Shown: positions 30,558 to 39,504, counted from the first letter of the stretch. The stretch: 64,000 bases of DNA from Novimethylophilus kurashikiensis (GCF_003112435.1 NZ_BDOQ01000003.1:62001-126000); one strand, 5' to 3'. The notes: generated by a model not told the origin, from the sequence alone. Numbers and translations: made by a program.

Positions 30558-30674
30558 ATCTCAATATCTAGATAGAGGAGGCAGCCAGCTGAACGGGGAA
30601 ATCATGGACCCCGGGAACCGCTAAAGCAATGGCGATTGCACCAACTATTGCTTCAGGTAGTACTGGTATTCGGG

Positions 30675-30714
30675 TCGACTCGGCTCCGGATACAAAAACC
30701 GGGAGCCAAGTCGA
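30675..30714 (-). terminator. Hairpin downstream of dapB
   Basis: TCGACT/AGTCGA arms enclose GGCTCCGG pairing with CCGGGAGCC (one bulge). It begins six bases past the dapB stop on the minus strand. No T-run follows the stem, so confidence as an intrinsic terminator is moderate. Confidence 0.5.
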
Positions 30715-30719
30715 AGGTT

Positions 30720-31520
30720 TTAGCGCAGGCCGAGCACGTCCTGCATGTCGAACAGACCGTTAGGTTTGTCAGCCAGGAACTTGGCAGCACGCAAGGCGCC
30801 CAGTGCAAACGTAGCGCGGCTGCTGGCCTTGTGAGTGAGCTCCACGCGTTCGCCGATACCAGCGAAGAGCACGGTGTGGTCGCCCACCACATCACCGCCA
30901 CGAACAGTGGCGAATCCGATCGTGGAAGGATCGCGTTCACCGGTCACGCCTTCACGACCGTAGACTGCACATTGGGCAAGATCGCGACCCAATGCTGCAG
31001 CAGCGGCTTCACCTAGGCGCAGCGCAGTGCCCGAAGGAGCATCCACCTTATGACGGTGATGTGCCTCAATGACCTCGATATCGTAGCCTTCGGACAGCAC
31101 CTTGGCAGCCGCCTGCACAAGGTTGATCAGCAAGGTCACGCCCACGCTCATGTTGGGCGCGAACACGATGGCGATATCCTTAGCCGCATCGCTAATGGCC
31201 TGCTTTTGCTCGGGCGTGAACCCAGTGGTGCCGATAACAAGCTTGGTACCGACTTTGCGGCACGCAGCAAGATATTCCATGCTCGGTTCGGGACGGGTGA
31301 AATCGACCAGCACGTCGGCACCTTGCAGAGCGGCGTTCAAGTCTGAAGTCACGGCAACGCCGCAAGGCGCGCCGATCAGCTCGCCAGCATCACGGCCCAA
31401 GGCGGGCGCACCGACCCGATCCAGGGCTGCATGAAGACGCAATTCAGGATCGGCAACAACGCCTTCTAGTAGGGCATGCCCCATACGGCCGGTGCTTCCG
31501 GCAATCACAACGTTCAGCAT
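30720..31520 (-). CDS. dapB: 4-Hydroxy-tetrahydrodipicolinate reductase DapB
   Basis: DapB reduces the dapA product with NAD(P)H in lysine and diaminopimelate synthesis. The 266 residues have the nucleotide-binding GSTGRMG and the catalytic [21 protein letters not shown], plus [15 protein letters not shown]. The ATG at 31520 lies one base after the bamE stop; a TTG four codons earlier overlaps bamE and is less likely. It is co-transcribed with bamE. Confidence 0.96.
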   Translation of the reverse strand: MLNVVIAGSTGRMGHALLEGVVADPELRLHAALDRVGAPALGRDAGELIGAPCGVAVTSDLNAALQGADVLVDFTRPEPSMEYLAACRKVGTKLVIGTTGFTPEQKQAISDAAKDIAIVFAPNMSVGVTLLINLVQAAAKVLSEGYDIEVIEAHHRHKVDAPSGTALRLGEAAAAALGRDLAQCAVYGREGVTGERDPSTIGFATVRGGDVVGDHTVLFAGIGERVELTHKASSRATFALGALRAAKFLADKPNGLFDMQDVLGLR

Positions 31521-31521
31521 G

Positions 31522-32388
31522 TTAGAAGCCAATTTTCTCTAGCATTTTTTCAAAAAAATCCGGGGAATCTTCCGGCGGCAAATCGTTAGGCGGTTCGGGA
31601 GCGGTCATCGCCTTAGCATCGGGTTGCGCCTTTGCAGGCTTGGTTTCGACAGCCGGCTTGCTCGGGATAGGTTTGGTTTCGGCCTTAGGAGCAGATGCCG
31701 GAGCTACCGACTTGGCCGGTACCTCCTGAGGCACAGCCGATTCCGACTTTGGCTGCATACTTGGGTCGACCAAAGGCGGCAGGGATTCCGTCTGCGCAGG
31801 TGCAGCTTCAGGCTCGACAGTTGGCGCCCTTTCCGGAGCAGGTGCAGGCGCCGCCATGGACTTGGCGGACTCTGCGGGCTTGATCGTTTCTAGGGGTTTC
31901 ACAGGTTCTGCGGCCTTGGCTGGCGCCTTGGGAGCCTCTTCGTCATCTCCCCAGAATTTCAGCTTGTCGAGCCAGCCTTTTTCCTTTTCCTTGGGCTTGG
32001 CGATCGACTTGGGTTCGGTCTTGGATGGTTCAGCCACGGCCGAGGCATCGGAACCGGCGGGGATGACATCACCACGCACACGAGCCAGAGCGTCGCCATC
32101 GAACTCGAGAATCACGCGGCGCTGCTCGATGATCTTGCCTTCCTTACGCATCTGGTAGAAATAGTCCCAGCGATCGGCATGGAATGTATCGATCAGAAGC
32201 GGCGTACCCATGATGAATCGGACCTGCGACTTCGACATGCCGGGACGCAGTTGCATCATCATCTTGGGCGTGACGACATTGCCCTGCTGGATATCCATCT
32301 TGTAAGGCTTGATGGAAGGAAGATTGGCGGAATAAGAACCGCAGGCTGCGCAAAAGAGCGCAAGCAAGATAGTAACGGGATAGCGCAT
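31522..32388 (-). CDS. bamE: Outer membrane assembly lipoprotein BamE with long C-terminal extension
   Basis: BamE is a lipoprotein of the BAM complex that inserts outer-membrane beta-barrels. The N-terminal part has a signal peptide with lipobox-like CAAC and the BamE core [43 protein letters not shown] and [14 protein letters not shown]. Known BamE proteins are about 110-180 residues; this one has 288. Residues about 115-270 are a low-complexity Ala/Pro/Lys/Glu segment with a short aromatic-basic stretch ([15 protein letters not shown]), ending in an acidic helix [14 protein letters not shown]. The extension may span the periplasm or contact peptidoglycan; this is inferred. It precedes dapB. 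Confidence 0.88.
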   Translation of the reverse strand: MRYPVTILLALFCAACGSYSANLPSIKPYKMDIQQGNVVTPKMMMQLRPGMSKSQVRFIMGTPLLIDTFHADRWDYFYQMRKEGKIIEQRRVILEFDGDALARVRGDVIPAGSDASAVAEPSKTEPKSIAKPKEKEKGWLDKLKFWGDDEEAPKAPAKAAEPVKPLETIKPAESAKSMAAPAPAPERAPTVEPEAAPAQTESLPPLVDPSMQPKSESAVPQEVPAKSVAPASAPKAETKPIPSKPAVETKPAKAQPDAKAMTAPEPPNDLPPEDSPDFFEKMLEKIGF

Positions 32389-32445
32389 GAGTGCTCGATC
32401 AGGCGAAAAATGGCCTCAATATTAGCACAGCAATAGTCGGACATT

Positions 32446-32471
32446 AAAAAGGCGCCTTGCGGCGCCCTTTT
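32446..32471 (-). terminator. Rho-independent terminator of the protease gene
   Basis: Read on the minus strand, GGGCGCC-GCAA-GGCGCC is followed by TTTTT (32446-32450). It ends the transcript of the gene at 32488-33507 before bamE. Confidence 0.85.
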
Positions 32472-32487
32472 CGACCATGACACCTGT

Positions 32488-33507
32488 TCAGCATTGGGTG
32501 GCACAGCCCGTCGCCTGCTTTAATTCTTCCGCCATATCCCCGTCGAGTCCTGCCAACGCCGCTACGACACGATGCATCTCGGCCTGGTTGCCCTGGCGCG
32601 AGGCCATCAGACCTAATTCGTAGAGTGCCCCTGCATGCTGCGGATTGATTTCCATCGCCTTGTGAAAATGGGCTTCTGCCTCTGTGTTCTTGCCCTGATG
32701 CTCTTCAGCAAGTCCAAGGTTGTACCAGGCTTCCGCATTGGCCGGTTCCTGTTGCGACCAGGCAGTGGATAGCTGTCCCAGTTCATCCCATTGCTCGGCC
32801 TGCAAAGGCGGCACGATGCGCATGAAATAGGGACGCTGGGTTTCAGGCACATCCCAGAACGGGGGTTCCGTGGCCGCTGTCAGGGCGACTTCCGGCGCAT
32901 CCATCAATCGCTTGATCCACTCTACCGGCAGCGCGTAGTAATAGCCGTTACGCCCCGGACTCTTGAAAGTATTGATGCCCACCAGCACGCCATCGTCGTT
33001 GAACAAGGCGCTGCCGCTCGCCCCCATCCTGAACGCAGACGAGGTACGGATGATGCGGCTGTCGTCCAGCGGATAAATGGCCTTGACCTTGCCGAAGGTG
33101 ATGATCGGCGCCACCGAACCGTTGGAATGCCCGATCGAGAATACCGATTGCTCGTAATGCAACTGGCTCGTGTCGCCCAGCACAATCGGCTTGAGCGGCA
33201 GGCGCTCGAACTTAAGCAGGCACAGGTCATGCCGCCAATCGGTCTTGAGTGCGACAGGAAAATAATTGTCCTCGCCCTGGGCCGCCAGGACGCCACGGGC
33301 GTTGGCCAACACATGGCAATTGGTGGCGACATAATCTGGCGCAATGACGACGCCAGAACCCAGCCCGTGTTCCCCGTGCTTGTCCTCCACATGCACCTGC
33401 ACTACCGCCTGGTGTACTTGCAGCACCAACTGCGGCGAAGGATCTGCGCTGACATTTTCTGCCCATAGCATTACAACTGCTGCCACGATCAAAGTTCGCA
33501 TCATCAA
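32488..33507 (-). CDS. Secreted trypsin-like serine protease with TPR domain
   Basis: A 339-residue protein with a signal peptide ending near VSADP. The trypsin-like half (about 25-215) has the triad His in VATNCHVLA, Asp in WRHDLCLLK and Ser in MGASGSALF, of the DegP/HtrA fold type but without a PDZ domain. Two or three TPR units follow (AEAWYNLGLAEEHQGKNTEA, PQHAGALYELGLMASRQGN). The Cys-rich tail is GCATQC. It probably acts in the periplasm in quality control or regulated cleavage. It is a single-gene unit with its own terminator. Confidence 0.85.
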   Translation of the reverse strand: MMMRTLIVAAVVMLWAENVSADPSPQLVLQVHQAVVQVHVEDKHGEHGLGSGVVIAPDYVATNCHVLANARGVLAAQGEDNYFPVALKTDWRHDLCLLKFERLPLKPIVLGDTSQLHYEQSVFSIGHSNGSVAPIITFGKVKAIYPLDDSRIIRTSSAFRMGASGSALFNDDGVLVGINTFKSPGRNGYYYALPVEWIKRLMDAPEVALTAATEPPFWDVPETQRPYFMRIVPPLQAEQWDELGQLSTAWSQQEPANAEAWYNLGLAEEHQGKNTEAEAHFHKAMEINPQHAGALYELGLMASRQGNQAEMHRVVAALAGLDGDMAEELKQATGCATQC

Positions 33508-33664
33508 GGCTCCAAAGGATGTAATTTATCGGGGTATTCGACGCCCTACTGCCATCAGATAAATTGCAAATATGAAAGTTCTCGCGATGTTTTGATCCGA
33601 ATTGACGACCTTAAAAAGGTCGTAGCGCTTTATGCCTCTTTTCAAGTGGCTGTTGAAATGCTTT

Positions 33665-33684
33665 AATTGTACGATCGTACAATT
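33665..33684. promoter_or_regulatory. Perfect palindrome before umuDC, likely LexA/SOS operator
   Basis: TTGTACGATCGTACAA (33667-33682), extended by AAT/ATT to a 20-bp perfect palindrome, ends 15 bases before the umuD start. It fits TTGT-N8-ACAA, one base per end away from the E. coli LexA box CTGT-N8-ACAG. SOS control of umuDC is expected. Confidence 0.65.
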
Positions 33685-33699
33685 TGAGATTTATCTTAC

Positions 33700-34182
33700 A
33701 TGCTTTCAGTGTCACCCCAGCCGAGATTGACCGCGCGGCCAACTGCAATCATCCCGCCATCTGGATTTGTTACCTACCGCGACCGACCTCTTACCCGCAT
33801 CCCGCTCCTGCTATCAAAAATTGCCGCCGGGTTTCCATCGCCTGCCGACGATTATGTACAAGCGGCGCTCAGCCCGACCGAGTATCTCGTCAGCAATAAA
33901 TCCGCTACTTTTTTCATGACCATGCAAGGCGACTCCCTGCTGGATATTGGAATCTTGCATGGGGACATCCTTGTCATCGACCGTACGCCCCCACCCCATC
34001 CCGGCGATATCGTGGTCGCGCTTGCGGAAAACGAATTTCTGATCAGGATACTTGGCCGCGATTCATCCAATACCCTTTGCCTGTTGGCAGCTAACCATCG
34101 AGATTTGCCCATGCCCACTAGTGGCAAAGACGATTGGGAAATCTGGGGCAAGGTCACCGGCATCATGAGGAAATTCAAATGA
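33700..34182 (+). CDS. umuD: UmuD-like SOS mutagenesis protein with substituted catalytic lysine
   Basis: UmuD is cleaved with RecA help to UmuD', the partner of polymerase V. This 160-residue homolog has the cleavage site ([13 protein letters not shown], cut expected at Ala43-Gly44) and the nucleophile Ser79 in TMQGDSL. In E. coli UmuD the general-base Lys lies 37 residues after the Ser; here that residue is Arg116 ([10 protein letters not shown]; codon AGG). Self-cleavage may thus be impaired, or work only at higher pH or in trans. Its stop overlaps the umuC start (ATGA). Confidence 0.85.
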   Translation: MLSVSPQPRLTARPTAIIPPSGFVTYRDRPLTRIPLLLSKIAAGFPSPADDYVQAALSPTEYLVSNKSATFFMTMQGDSLLDIGILHGDILVIDRTPPPHPGDIVVALAENEFLIRILGRDSSNTLCLLAANHRDLPMPTSGKDDWEIWGKVTGIMRKFK

Positions 34183-35456
34183 CCCGTTCGACTATCGCAT
34201 TGGTAGACGTCAATAATTTCTACGTTTCCTGTGAGCGTGTCTTCAGACCCGACCTCGCACGAAAACCGGTTGTCGTCTTGTCCAATAACGACGGCTGCAT
34301 CATCTCACGCAGCAACGAGGCCAAGGCATTAGGGATCAAGATGGGAGCACCCTGGTTTCAAACCGCCAAGTTTGCCCAACAGGAAGGTGTTCATGTCTTC
34401 TCATCGAACTACCCGCTCTATGCCGACATGAGTACCAGGGTCATGGCGACCCTAGCCCATTTCGGGTTCGCACAGGAGGTGTATTCCATTGACGAATCAT
34501 TCCTTTGGGTCGCCCGACCGGAAAAGACATCCTTCACCGAACTCGGGCAATCCATTCGATCCACAGTTGATCGGTGGACCGGGTTGCCGGTTTCTGTCGG
34601 CATGGGTCCGAGCAAGACATTGGCCAAGCTGGCTAATCACTTGGGTAAGAAAACAGGGGGATTCAACGAGATTTGCGATATTTCGACAACGCCAGAATCG
34701 ACATTAGATTTATGGCTAGAGCAGCTACCTGTCGAGACCGTATGGGGGATAGGGACGCGAATGGCATTACAACTGCATAAATTAGGCATCCGCTCCGCGC
34801 TGGACCTCAAGCGCGCTCAGCCTCGTCACCTACGTCAGCATTACAGTGTGGTGATCGAGAAAATCGTGCGCGAGCTTAATGGGGTTTCCTGCCTATCCCT
34901 CGAAGAAATCGCACCGCCTAAAAAGCAAATCGTCAGCAGCCGGTCCTTTGGCGTATGCGTGTCCGAGTTAAACGATCTTAAACAGGCCGTCACCTACCAT
35001 ACCGCCCGGGCGGCCGAGAAAATGCGGGCACAGCACTCCAAGGCCAGCATCATTCAAGTCATGATTCGAACCAGCCCTCACACCGAACAACCCTTTTATG
35101 GGAATTCGATCACGCTCCCATTCGAGGCACCCACTCACGACACGTTCCATATGGTGCATGCAGCCTTGAATGGGCTGCAACGTATCTACCGCGCGGGGCA
35201 CAGATATCAGAAAGCAGGGATTGTTCTAGGTGAACTCAGCAATGCAACCGTCGCGCAAGGCGATCTTTTCCAATCGGCAGAAACGACACAACGTGCATCC
35301 AGACTGATGGAAGCCATCGACCAGGTAAACCGACGCTTCGGCAAAGCCAAGCTCACGATTGCCGCGCAAGGCATAGAGCACTCATGGGCAATGCGGCAAG
35401 CGCATTTAAGCCCGGCTTACACCACCCAATGGAGCGACATACCCAAGGTAAACTGA
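34179..35456 (+). CDS. umuC: DNA polymerase V catalytic subunit UmuC
   Basis: UmuC is the Y-family translesion polymerase of the SOS response. The 425 residues contain the first metal site [12 protein letters not shown], the DE pair in YSIDESFL, the lyase-like helix-hairpin region [16 protein letters not shown], and the little finger domain with a clamp-binding motif QGDLF near residue 363. The start ATG overlaps the umuD stop, so the longer upstream frame is not used. A terminator follows about 75 bases on. Confidence 0.95.
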   Translation: MTRSTIALVDVNNFYVSCERVFRPDLARKPVVVLSNNDGCIISRSNEAKALGIKMGAPWFQTAKFAQQEGVHVFSSNYPLYADMSTRVMATLAHFGFAQEVYSIDESFLWVARPEKTSFTELGQSIRSTVDRWTGLPVSVGMGPSKTLAKLANHLGKKTGGFNEICDISTTPESTLDLWLEQLPVETVWGIGTRMALQLHKLGIRSALDLKRAQPRHLRQHYSVVIEKIVRELNGVSCLSLEEIAPPKKQIVSSRSFGVCVSELNDLKQAVTYHTARAAEKMRAQHSKASIIQVMIRTSPHTEQPFYGNSITLPFEAPTHDTFHMVHAALNGLQRIYRAGHRYQKAGIVLGELSNATVAQGDLFQSAETTQRASRLMEAIDQVNRRFGKAKLTIAAQGIEHSWAMRQAHLSPAYTTQWSDIPKVN

Positions 35457-35532
35457 GCAAGCCTTTTTAAATGGCTTACTTACAGCTTGATTGTTCTCAA
35501 GCAGGGAAATATTTGGATTGATTAACAACAAT

Positions 35533-35554
35533 AAAGCCCGCATTTGCGGGCTTT
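35533..35554. terminator. Bidirectional terminator between umuC and tRNA-Thr
   Basis: AAAGCCCGC-ATTT-GCGGGCTTT is a perfect 9-bp stem with A/T runs on both sides. It can end umuDC on the plus strand and the tRNA-Thr transcript on the minus strand (TTTATTGTTG follows). Confidence 0.85.
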
Positions 35555-35595
35555 ATAAAATGCTATCTGCTTGGTTATATCTATATCCAAACAGA

Positions 35596-35671
35596 TGGTG
35601 CCGGCGACCGGAATCGAACTGGTGACCTTCGCATTACAAGTGCGCTGCTCTACCAACTGAGCTACGCCGGC
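35596..35671 (-). tRNA. tRNA-Thr (anticodon UGU)
   Basis: The 76-base gene folds as a standard cloverleaf: acceptor GCCGGCG/CGCCGGC, D-arm with AGCTCAGTTGGTAGAGC, anticodon loop CTTGTAA (anticodon TGT), T-arm GGTTCGATTCC-type sequence, and an encoded CCA end. It starts 46 bases past the sspB stop on the same strand and could share that transcript. Confidence 0.97.
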
Positions 35672-35716
35672 TTTGGAAAGTTCGGCATTCTACCAGAACT
35701 CGCTGGACGAATGCCT

Positions 35717-36124
35717 CTACTTGACCACTTTAAGGCTGGGGCGACCTTTGGGCGGAGGTGCGGGAGAATTGCCGCTGGGGCCGGGCGTTGGCTCGAACTG
35801 CGCGGCGGATTGCGGCTCCGGGTCGAAGAACATGCCCTGTCCGCTCTCGCGAGCAAAGATGCCGCGCACAGCACTGATGGGCACGTAAATGTCGCTGGAA
35901 ACCCCGTTGAAGCGCGCGGAGAAGGTGATGGCATCGTTGCCCATCATCAAATCCTTGGTAGCCGAATAGTTAATGTTGAGGACAATCTCGCCGTTCTTCA
36001 CATAACTCATCGGTACGCGCGTACCGCTATCTACCGCCACCATCAGGTGCGGCGTAAAGCCGTTATCCACGCACCATTCATAGAGTGCGCGAATCATATA
36101 GGGCTTGGTCGAAGTCGGTTCCAT
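35717..36124 (-). CDS. sspB: ClpXP specificity-enhancing factor SspB
   Basis: SspB tethers ssrA-tagged proteins to ClpXP. The 135 residues have the substrate-binding domain (KPYMIRALYEWCVDNGFTPHL..., FSARFNGVSSDIYVPISAVRGIFARE) and a flexible Pro-rich linker ending in the ClpX-binding motif GRPSLKVVK. It follows sspA by 18 bases in the standard sspAB order. Confidence 0.95.
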   Translation of the reverse strand: MEPTSTKPYMIRALYEWCVDNGFTPHLMVAVDSGTRVPMSYVKNGEIVLNINYSATKDLMMGNDAITFSARFNGVSSDIYVPISAVRGIFARESGQGMFFDPEPQSAAQFEPTPGPSGNSPAPPPKGRPSLKVVK

Positions 36125-36142
36125 GGTGTTTCCAGCTGATAT

Positions 36143-36739
36143 TTACTTACGCATTGCCTTTTCGGACGGCGTCATTGCTTCGATGTATGCCGGGCGGGAG
36201 AAAATGCGTTCCGCGTACTTGAGCAAAGGTGCAGCCTGCTTGGGCAATTCGATGCCGTAGTGGTTGAGGCGCCATAGCAACGGTGCGATAGCCACGTCGA
36301 CCATGGAGAACTCTTCGCCCAGCATGTAGGACTGCTTGGTGAAAATAGGCGCAATCATGGTCAAGCCGTCGCGAATAGCGGCGCGTGCCTTGGCTGCGTT
36401 CTTGGTTTCCTTCTCGATATCGGCGATATGCGCGAACAACTGTTCCTCGAAGTTGTGCAGGAACAGGCGAGCACGAGCTCGCATGACCGGGTCGGCCGGC
36501 ATCAGTTGCGGATGCGGGAAACGCTCGTCGATGTACTCATTGATGATATTGGAGATATCGAGGCGCAAATCGCGCTCGACCAGCACCGGCAGGCGACCGT
36601 CGGGGCTGAGCTCGATGAGGTCGTCAGGCTTATTGCTGACGTCAACGTCGATCACTTCGAAATCCATGCCCTTTTCGAACAGCACGATACGGCAACGTTG
36701 GCTGTAGGGGCAGGTGGTGCCGGAGTAAAGTGTCATCAT
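36143..36739 (-). CDS. sspA: Stringent starvation protein A (GST fold)
   Basis: SspA binds RNA polymerase and modulates transcription under starvation or acid stress. This 198-residue glutathione-transferase-fold protein has the N-terminal thioredoxin-like domain (YSGTTCPYSQRCRIVLFEKGM), LSPDGRLPVLVERDLRL and the helical domain AAPLLKYAERIFSRPAY. It sits after the petABC operon and before sspB, the usual betaproteobacterial order. Two adjacent ATG codons make the start uncertain by one residue. Confidence 0.93.
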   Translation of the reverse strand: MMTLYSGTTCPYSQRCRIVLFEKGMDFEVIDVDVSNKPDDLIELSPDGRLPVLVERDLRLDISNIINEYIDERFPHPQLMPADPVMRARARLFLHNFEEQLFAHIADIEKETKNAAKARAAIRDGLTMIAPIFTKQSYMLGEEFSMVDVAIAPLLWRLNHYGIELPKQAAPLLKYAERIFSRPAYIEAMTPSEKAMRK

Positions 36740-36830
36740 GATTAGTTTTCAACCTCTGAAATGAAACCGCGGGGAACGCAGAGAATAACCTCCGCGTACC
36801 CCGCTGGATGTAATACGGCAAATTAGCCGA

Positions 36831-37559
36831 TTAATGCACGTCTTTCCAATACTCTTTCTTGAGATAATACGCCGGGATGAACATCAACCCCAGGAACAGT
36901 AGTACCAGGATGCCGAGTTTCATGCGCGTCGTCTTGGCCGGTTCGCTCATGAACATGAGATAGTTCACCAGGTCGGCCACAGTCGCGTCGTACTCGGCAG
37001 GCGACAGCTTGCCCGGCTTGTCCAGTACCAGCTTGTGCGTTTCAACCTTGTTGCCATCCGCATCCTTGACTTCTTCGGTTTGCAGGGTTTGGACGCCTTG
37101 CAATTCGTAGAGCACGTGCGGCATGCCTACCTTATCGAACGCAACGTTGTTCCAGCCGGTCGGACGAGTCTCGTCACGGTAGAAACCACGCAGATAGGTA
37201 TAGAGCCAATCCGCGCCGCGTGAACGACCAATCACGGACAAGTCAGGCGGCGTTGCACCGAACCAGCCCTTGGCTTCCTTCTTGTTCATCGCGATGCCCA
37301 TGGGCTCGCCAACTTTTTCACCGGCGAACATCAGGTTGCCCTTGATCTCGTCCTCGGTCAGACCGATATCTTTCAACCGGTTGTAACGCATGGACGATGC
37401 CGAGTGGCAATTCAAACAGTAATTGACAAACATCTTGGCGCCGCGTTGCAGCGAAGCCTGGTTGGCCGGATTGATCGGGGCCTTGTCCAGGTGGACGCCT
37501 TCATTGGCCTGGGCCAGCAAAGGCATGACCAGCGCCAGCAGTGAAATCAGCTTTTTCAT
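36831..37559 (-). CDS. petC: Ubiquinol-cytochrome c reductase, cytochrome c1
   Basis: Cytochrome c1 carries electrons from the Rieske centre to soluble cytochrome c. The 242 residues start with a signal peptide (MKKLISLLALVMPLLAQA), followed by the heme c site CLNCH near residue 48, conserved PPDLSVIGRSRGADWLYTYLRGFY and the C-terminal anchor MKLGILVLLFLGLMFIPAYYL. The start overlaps the petB stop (TAATG). It is the third gene of petABC. Confidence 0.96.
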   Translation of the reverse strand: MKKLISLLALVMPLLAQANEGVHLDKAPINPANQASLQRGAKMFVNYCLNCHSASSMRYNRLKDIGLTEDEIKGNLMFAGEKVGEPMGIAMNKKEAKGWFGATPPDLSVIGRSRGADWLYTYLRGFYRDETRPTGWNNVAFDKVGMPHVLYELQGVQTLQTEEVKDADGNKVETHKLVLDKPGKLSPAEYDATVADLVNYLMFMSEPAKTTRMKLGILVLLFLGLMFIPAYYLKKEYWKDVH

Positions 37560-38842
37560 TATCCCGTAACCCTTTCTGGAACCGGCTTGGTCTTGTCGCT
37601 CTTCGTGTACCAAGGCATCAACGCGAAGAACAGGAAATACACCACGGTCAGCACGCGCGCCACCACAGTTGCGCGGTCGGCACCGCCCACCAGAGGCACG
37701 CCGGCGCCGAACTGGCCCCAGACGTTGGAAGGCTCAGTACCGAGGTAACCCAGGATGAGGAAGCTCACCACGAAAGCCGCGAGCCAGGACTTGTACTTGG
37801 GACCACGGTAGCGGATGGACTTGACCGGGCTCTTGTCCAGCCAGGGCAGTGCAGCGAAGGCCATCACCGAGGCGCCCATGGCAACCACGCCAGGGAACTG
37901 CGAGTTGAACAACGGCGGCACGGCACGCAGGATGGAGTAGTACGGCGTGAAGTACCAGACCGGCGCAATGTGCGGCGGGGTCTTGAGCGGGTCGGCCGGG
38001 ATGAAGTTGTTGGCTTCGAGGAAGTAGCCGCCCATCTCAGGCGCGAAGAACACGATCGCGGAGAACACCATCAGGAACACGACGACGCCGACGATATCCT
38101 TCACCGTGTAGTAAGGATGGAAGGGAATGCCATCGAGCGGAATATGCGTCACCGGATCCTTGTTCTTCTTGATCTCGATGCCGTCTGGGTTGTTGGATCC
38201 CACTTCGTGCAGCGCAATGATGTGTGCCACGACCAGCCCCACCAGCACCAGCGGCAACGCGATCACGTGGAAGGCGAAGAAGCGGTTGAGGGTGGCATCG
38301 GACACCATGTAGTCGCCGCGCAACCACAGGGAGACATCCGGACCGATGAAAGGGATGGAGGTGAACAGGTTGATGATCACCTGTGCGCCCCAGTAGGACA
38401 TCTGGCCCCAGGGGAGCAGGTAACCGAAGAAGGCTTCGCCCATCAGGCACAGGAAAATACCCACGCCGAACAGCCAGATCAGTTCGCGCGGGCCACGGTA
38501 GGAACCGTAAAGCAAACCGCGGAACATGTGCAGGTAAACCACCACGAAGAACATGGAAGCGCCGGTGGAATGCATGTAGCGAATCAGCCAGCCCCAGTTC
38601 ACGTCGCGCATGATGTACTCGACGGAAGCGAACGCGAGTTCGGCATCCGGCTTGTAGTTCATGGTCAGGAAAATACCGGTGATGATCTGGATCGCTAGCA
38701 CCAGCATGGCCAACGAACCGAAGAAATACCAGAAGTTGAAGTTCTTCGGAGCGTAGTACTCGGAAAGGTGCGCCTTCCAGTTGGCGGTAAGCGGGAAACG
38801 CTCATCCACCCAGTTCAACGCGCAGGTGAGATATTTTTGCAT
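37559..38842 (-). CDS. petB: Ubiquinol-cytochrome c reductase, cytochrome b
   Basis: The 427-residue cytochrome b subunit holds the Qo and Qi sites. Heme ligands are His91/His105 and His192/His207. The Qo motif, PEWY in Rhodobacter and mitochondria, reads PVWY here (residues 294-297), so the Glu that often takes a quinol proton is missing. The interval of the second His pair is 15 rather than 14. The GSNNPDG and TPPHIAPVWYFTPYYSILRA regions are otherwise standard. It starts three bases after petA ends. Confidence 0.96.
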   Translation of the reverse strand: MQKYLTCALNWVDERFPLTANWKAHLSEYYAPKNFNFWYFFGSLAMLVLAIQIITGIFLTMNYKPDAELAFASVEYIMRDVNWGWLIRYMHSTGASMFFVVVYLHMFRGLLYGSYRGPRELIWLFGVGIFLCLMGEAFFGYLLPWGQMSYWGAQVIINLFTSIPFIGPDVSLWLRGDYMVSDATLNRFFAFHVIALPLVLVGLVVAHIIALHEVGSNNPDGIEIKKNKDPVTHIPLDGIPFHPYYTVKDIVGVVVFLMVFSAIVFFAPEMGGYFLEANNFIPADPLKTPPHIAPVWYFTPYYSILRAVPPLFNSQFPGVVAMGASVMAFAALPWLDKSPVKSIRYRGPKYKSWLAAFVVSFLILGYLGTEPSNVWGQFGAGVPLVGGADRATVVARVLTVVYFLFFALMPWYTKSDKTKPVPERVTG

Positions 38843-38845
38843 GGC

Positions 38846-39439
38846 TTAAGCTCCCTTCCCGTCTTCACCGATCAAGAGACGCGAGTCGCTGATGTAGTAG
38901 TGCGGCGGGACTTCCAGATTGATCGGGGCCGGAGAGCCCTTGAACACACGACCGGACAAGTCGAACTTGGAACCGTGGCAGGGGCAGAAGAAACCGCCCG
39001 GCCAATCGGAACCCATGCCTTCTTCACCGGCCTTGAGCTTGGAAGTCGGGGAACAACCGAGGTGGGTACAGATACCGACAAGCACCATGAGATTGGGCTT
39101 GCGCGAACGCGTGGCGTTCTTTGCGTATTCGGGTTGCTGGGGAACGTCGAGCTTGGGGTCGGAAAGCTTTTCGTCGTGCTTGACGAGATTGTCCAGCATT
39201 TCCTGGTTGCGGTTGATCAACCACACCGGTTTACCGCGCCATTCCACGGTAACCATGGCACCGGGCTCGATTTTGGAAATATCCACTTCCACCGGGGCCC
39301 CTGCCGCCTTGGCACGCTCGGACGGCAGCATGCTCATGACGAAAGGTACGGCCACAGCAGCAGTGGCGACACCGCCCATTGCCGTCGTCGCGGCAATCAG
39401 AAAGCGCCGCTTGCTCTGATCCACTTCTTGGTTAGCCAT
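38846..39439 (-). CDS. petA: Ubiquinol-cytochrome c reductase, Rieske iron-sulfur subunit
   Basis: The 197-residue Rieske protein has an N-terminal Tat-type anchor (SKRRFLIAATTAMGG), a membrane helix and the [2Fe-2S] boxes CTHLGC and CPCHGSKFD, with the FKGSPAP loop after. It is the first gene of petABC; AGGA lies before the ATG and a promoter-like sequence precedes it. Confidence 0.97.
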   Translation of the reverse strand: MANQEVDQSKRRFLIAATTAMGGVATAAVAVPFVMSMLPSERAKAAGAPVEVDISKIEPGAMVTVEWRGKPVWLINRNQEMLDNLVKHDEKLSDPKLDVPQQPEYAKNATRSRKPNLMVLVGICTHLGCSPTSKLKAGEEGMGSDWPGGFFCPCHGSKFDLSGRVFKGSPAPINLEVPPHYYISDSRLLIGEDGKGA

Positions 39440-39475
39440 TACGCGATCCTAATAGATGCAATCTAAAAGGACGGC

Positions 39476-39504
39476 ATTGTACCGTTTTCCGGCGAGAAAT
39501 TAAA
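39476..39504 (-). promoter_or_regulatory. Candidate promoter of petABC
   Basis: On the minus strand a TACAAT box (39481-39476) lies 17 bases from TTTAAT (39504-39499), giving a leader of about 30 bases before petA. Confidence 0.4.

Larger units (their letters stand above)
30325..30719. other. 395-base intergenic region with several dyads
   Basis: No gene is supported. Near the GGDEF-EAL gene lies GTCAGGATT (30416-30424), matching the element seen at 2597 and 4595. Two dyads, TAGGTATTTCCCTA and CAGGGTTTCCCTA, share TTTCCCTA at 30528-30535 and 30550-30557, 22 bases apart. An inverted repeat AAGCAAT/ATTGCTT lies at 30624-30653, and a longer hairpin beyond dapB at 30675-30714. The density of structure suggests regulation, or a small RNA. 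Confidence 0.4.

Noticed and set aside
30636-31016. 126-residue plus-strand ORF reaching into dapB
   Set aside because: Most of it is antisense to dapB and no ribosome site was found.
37541-38698. 385-residue plus-strand ORF opposite petB
   Set aside because: Shadow frame with charged low-complexity composition.
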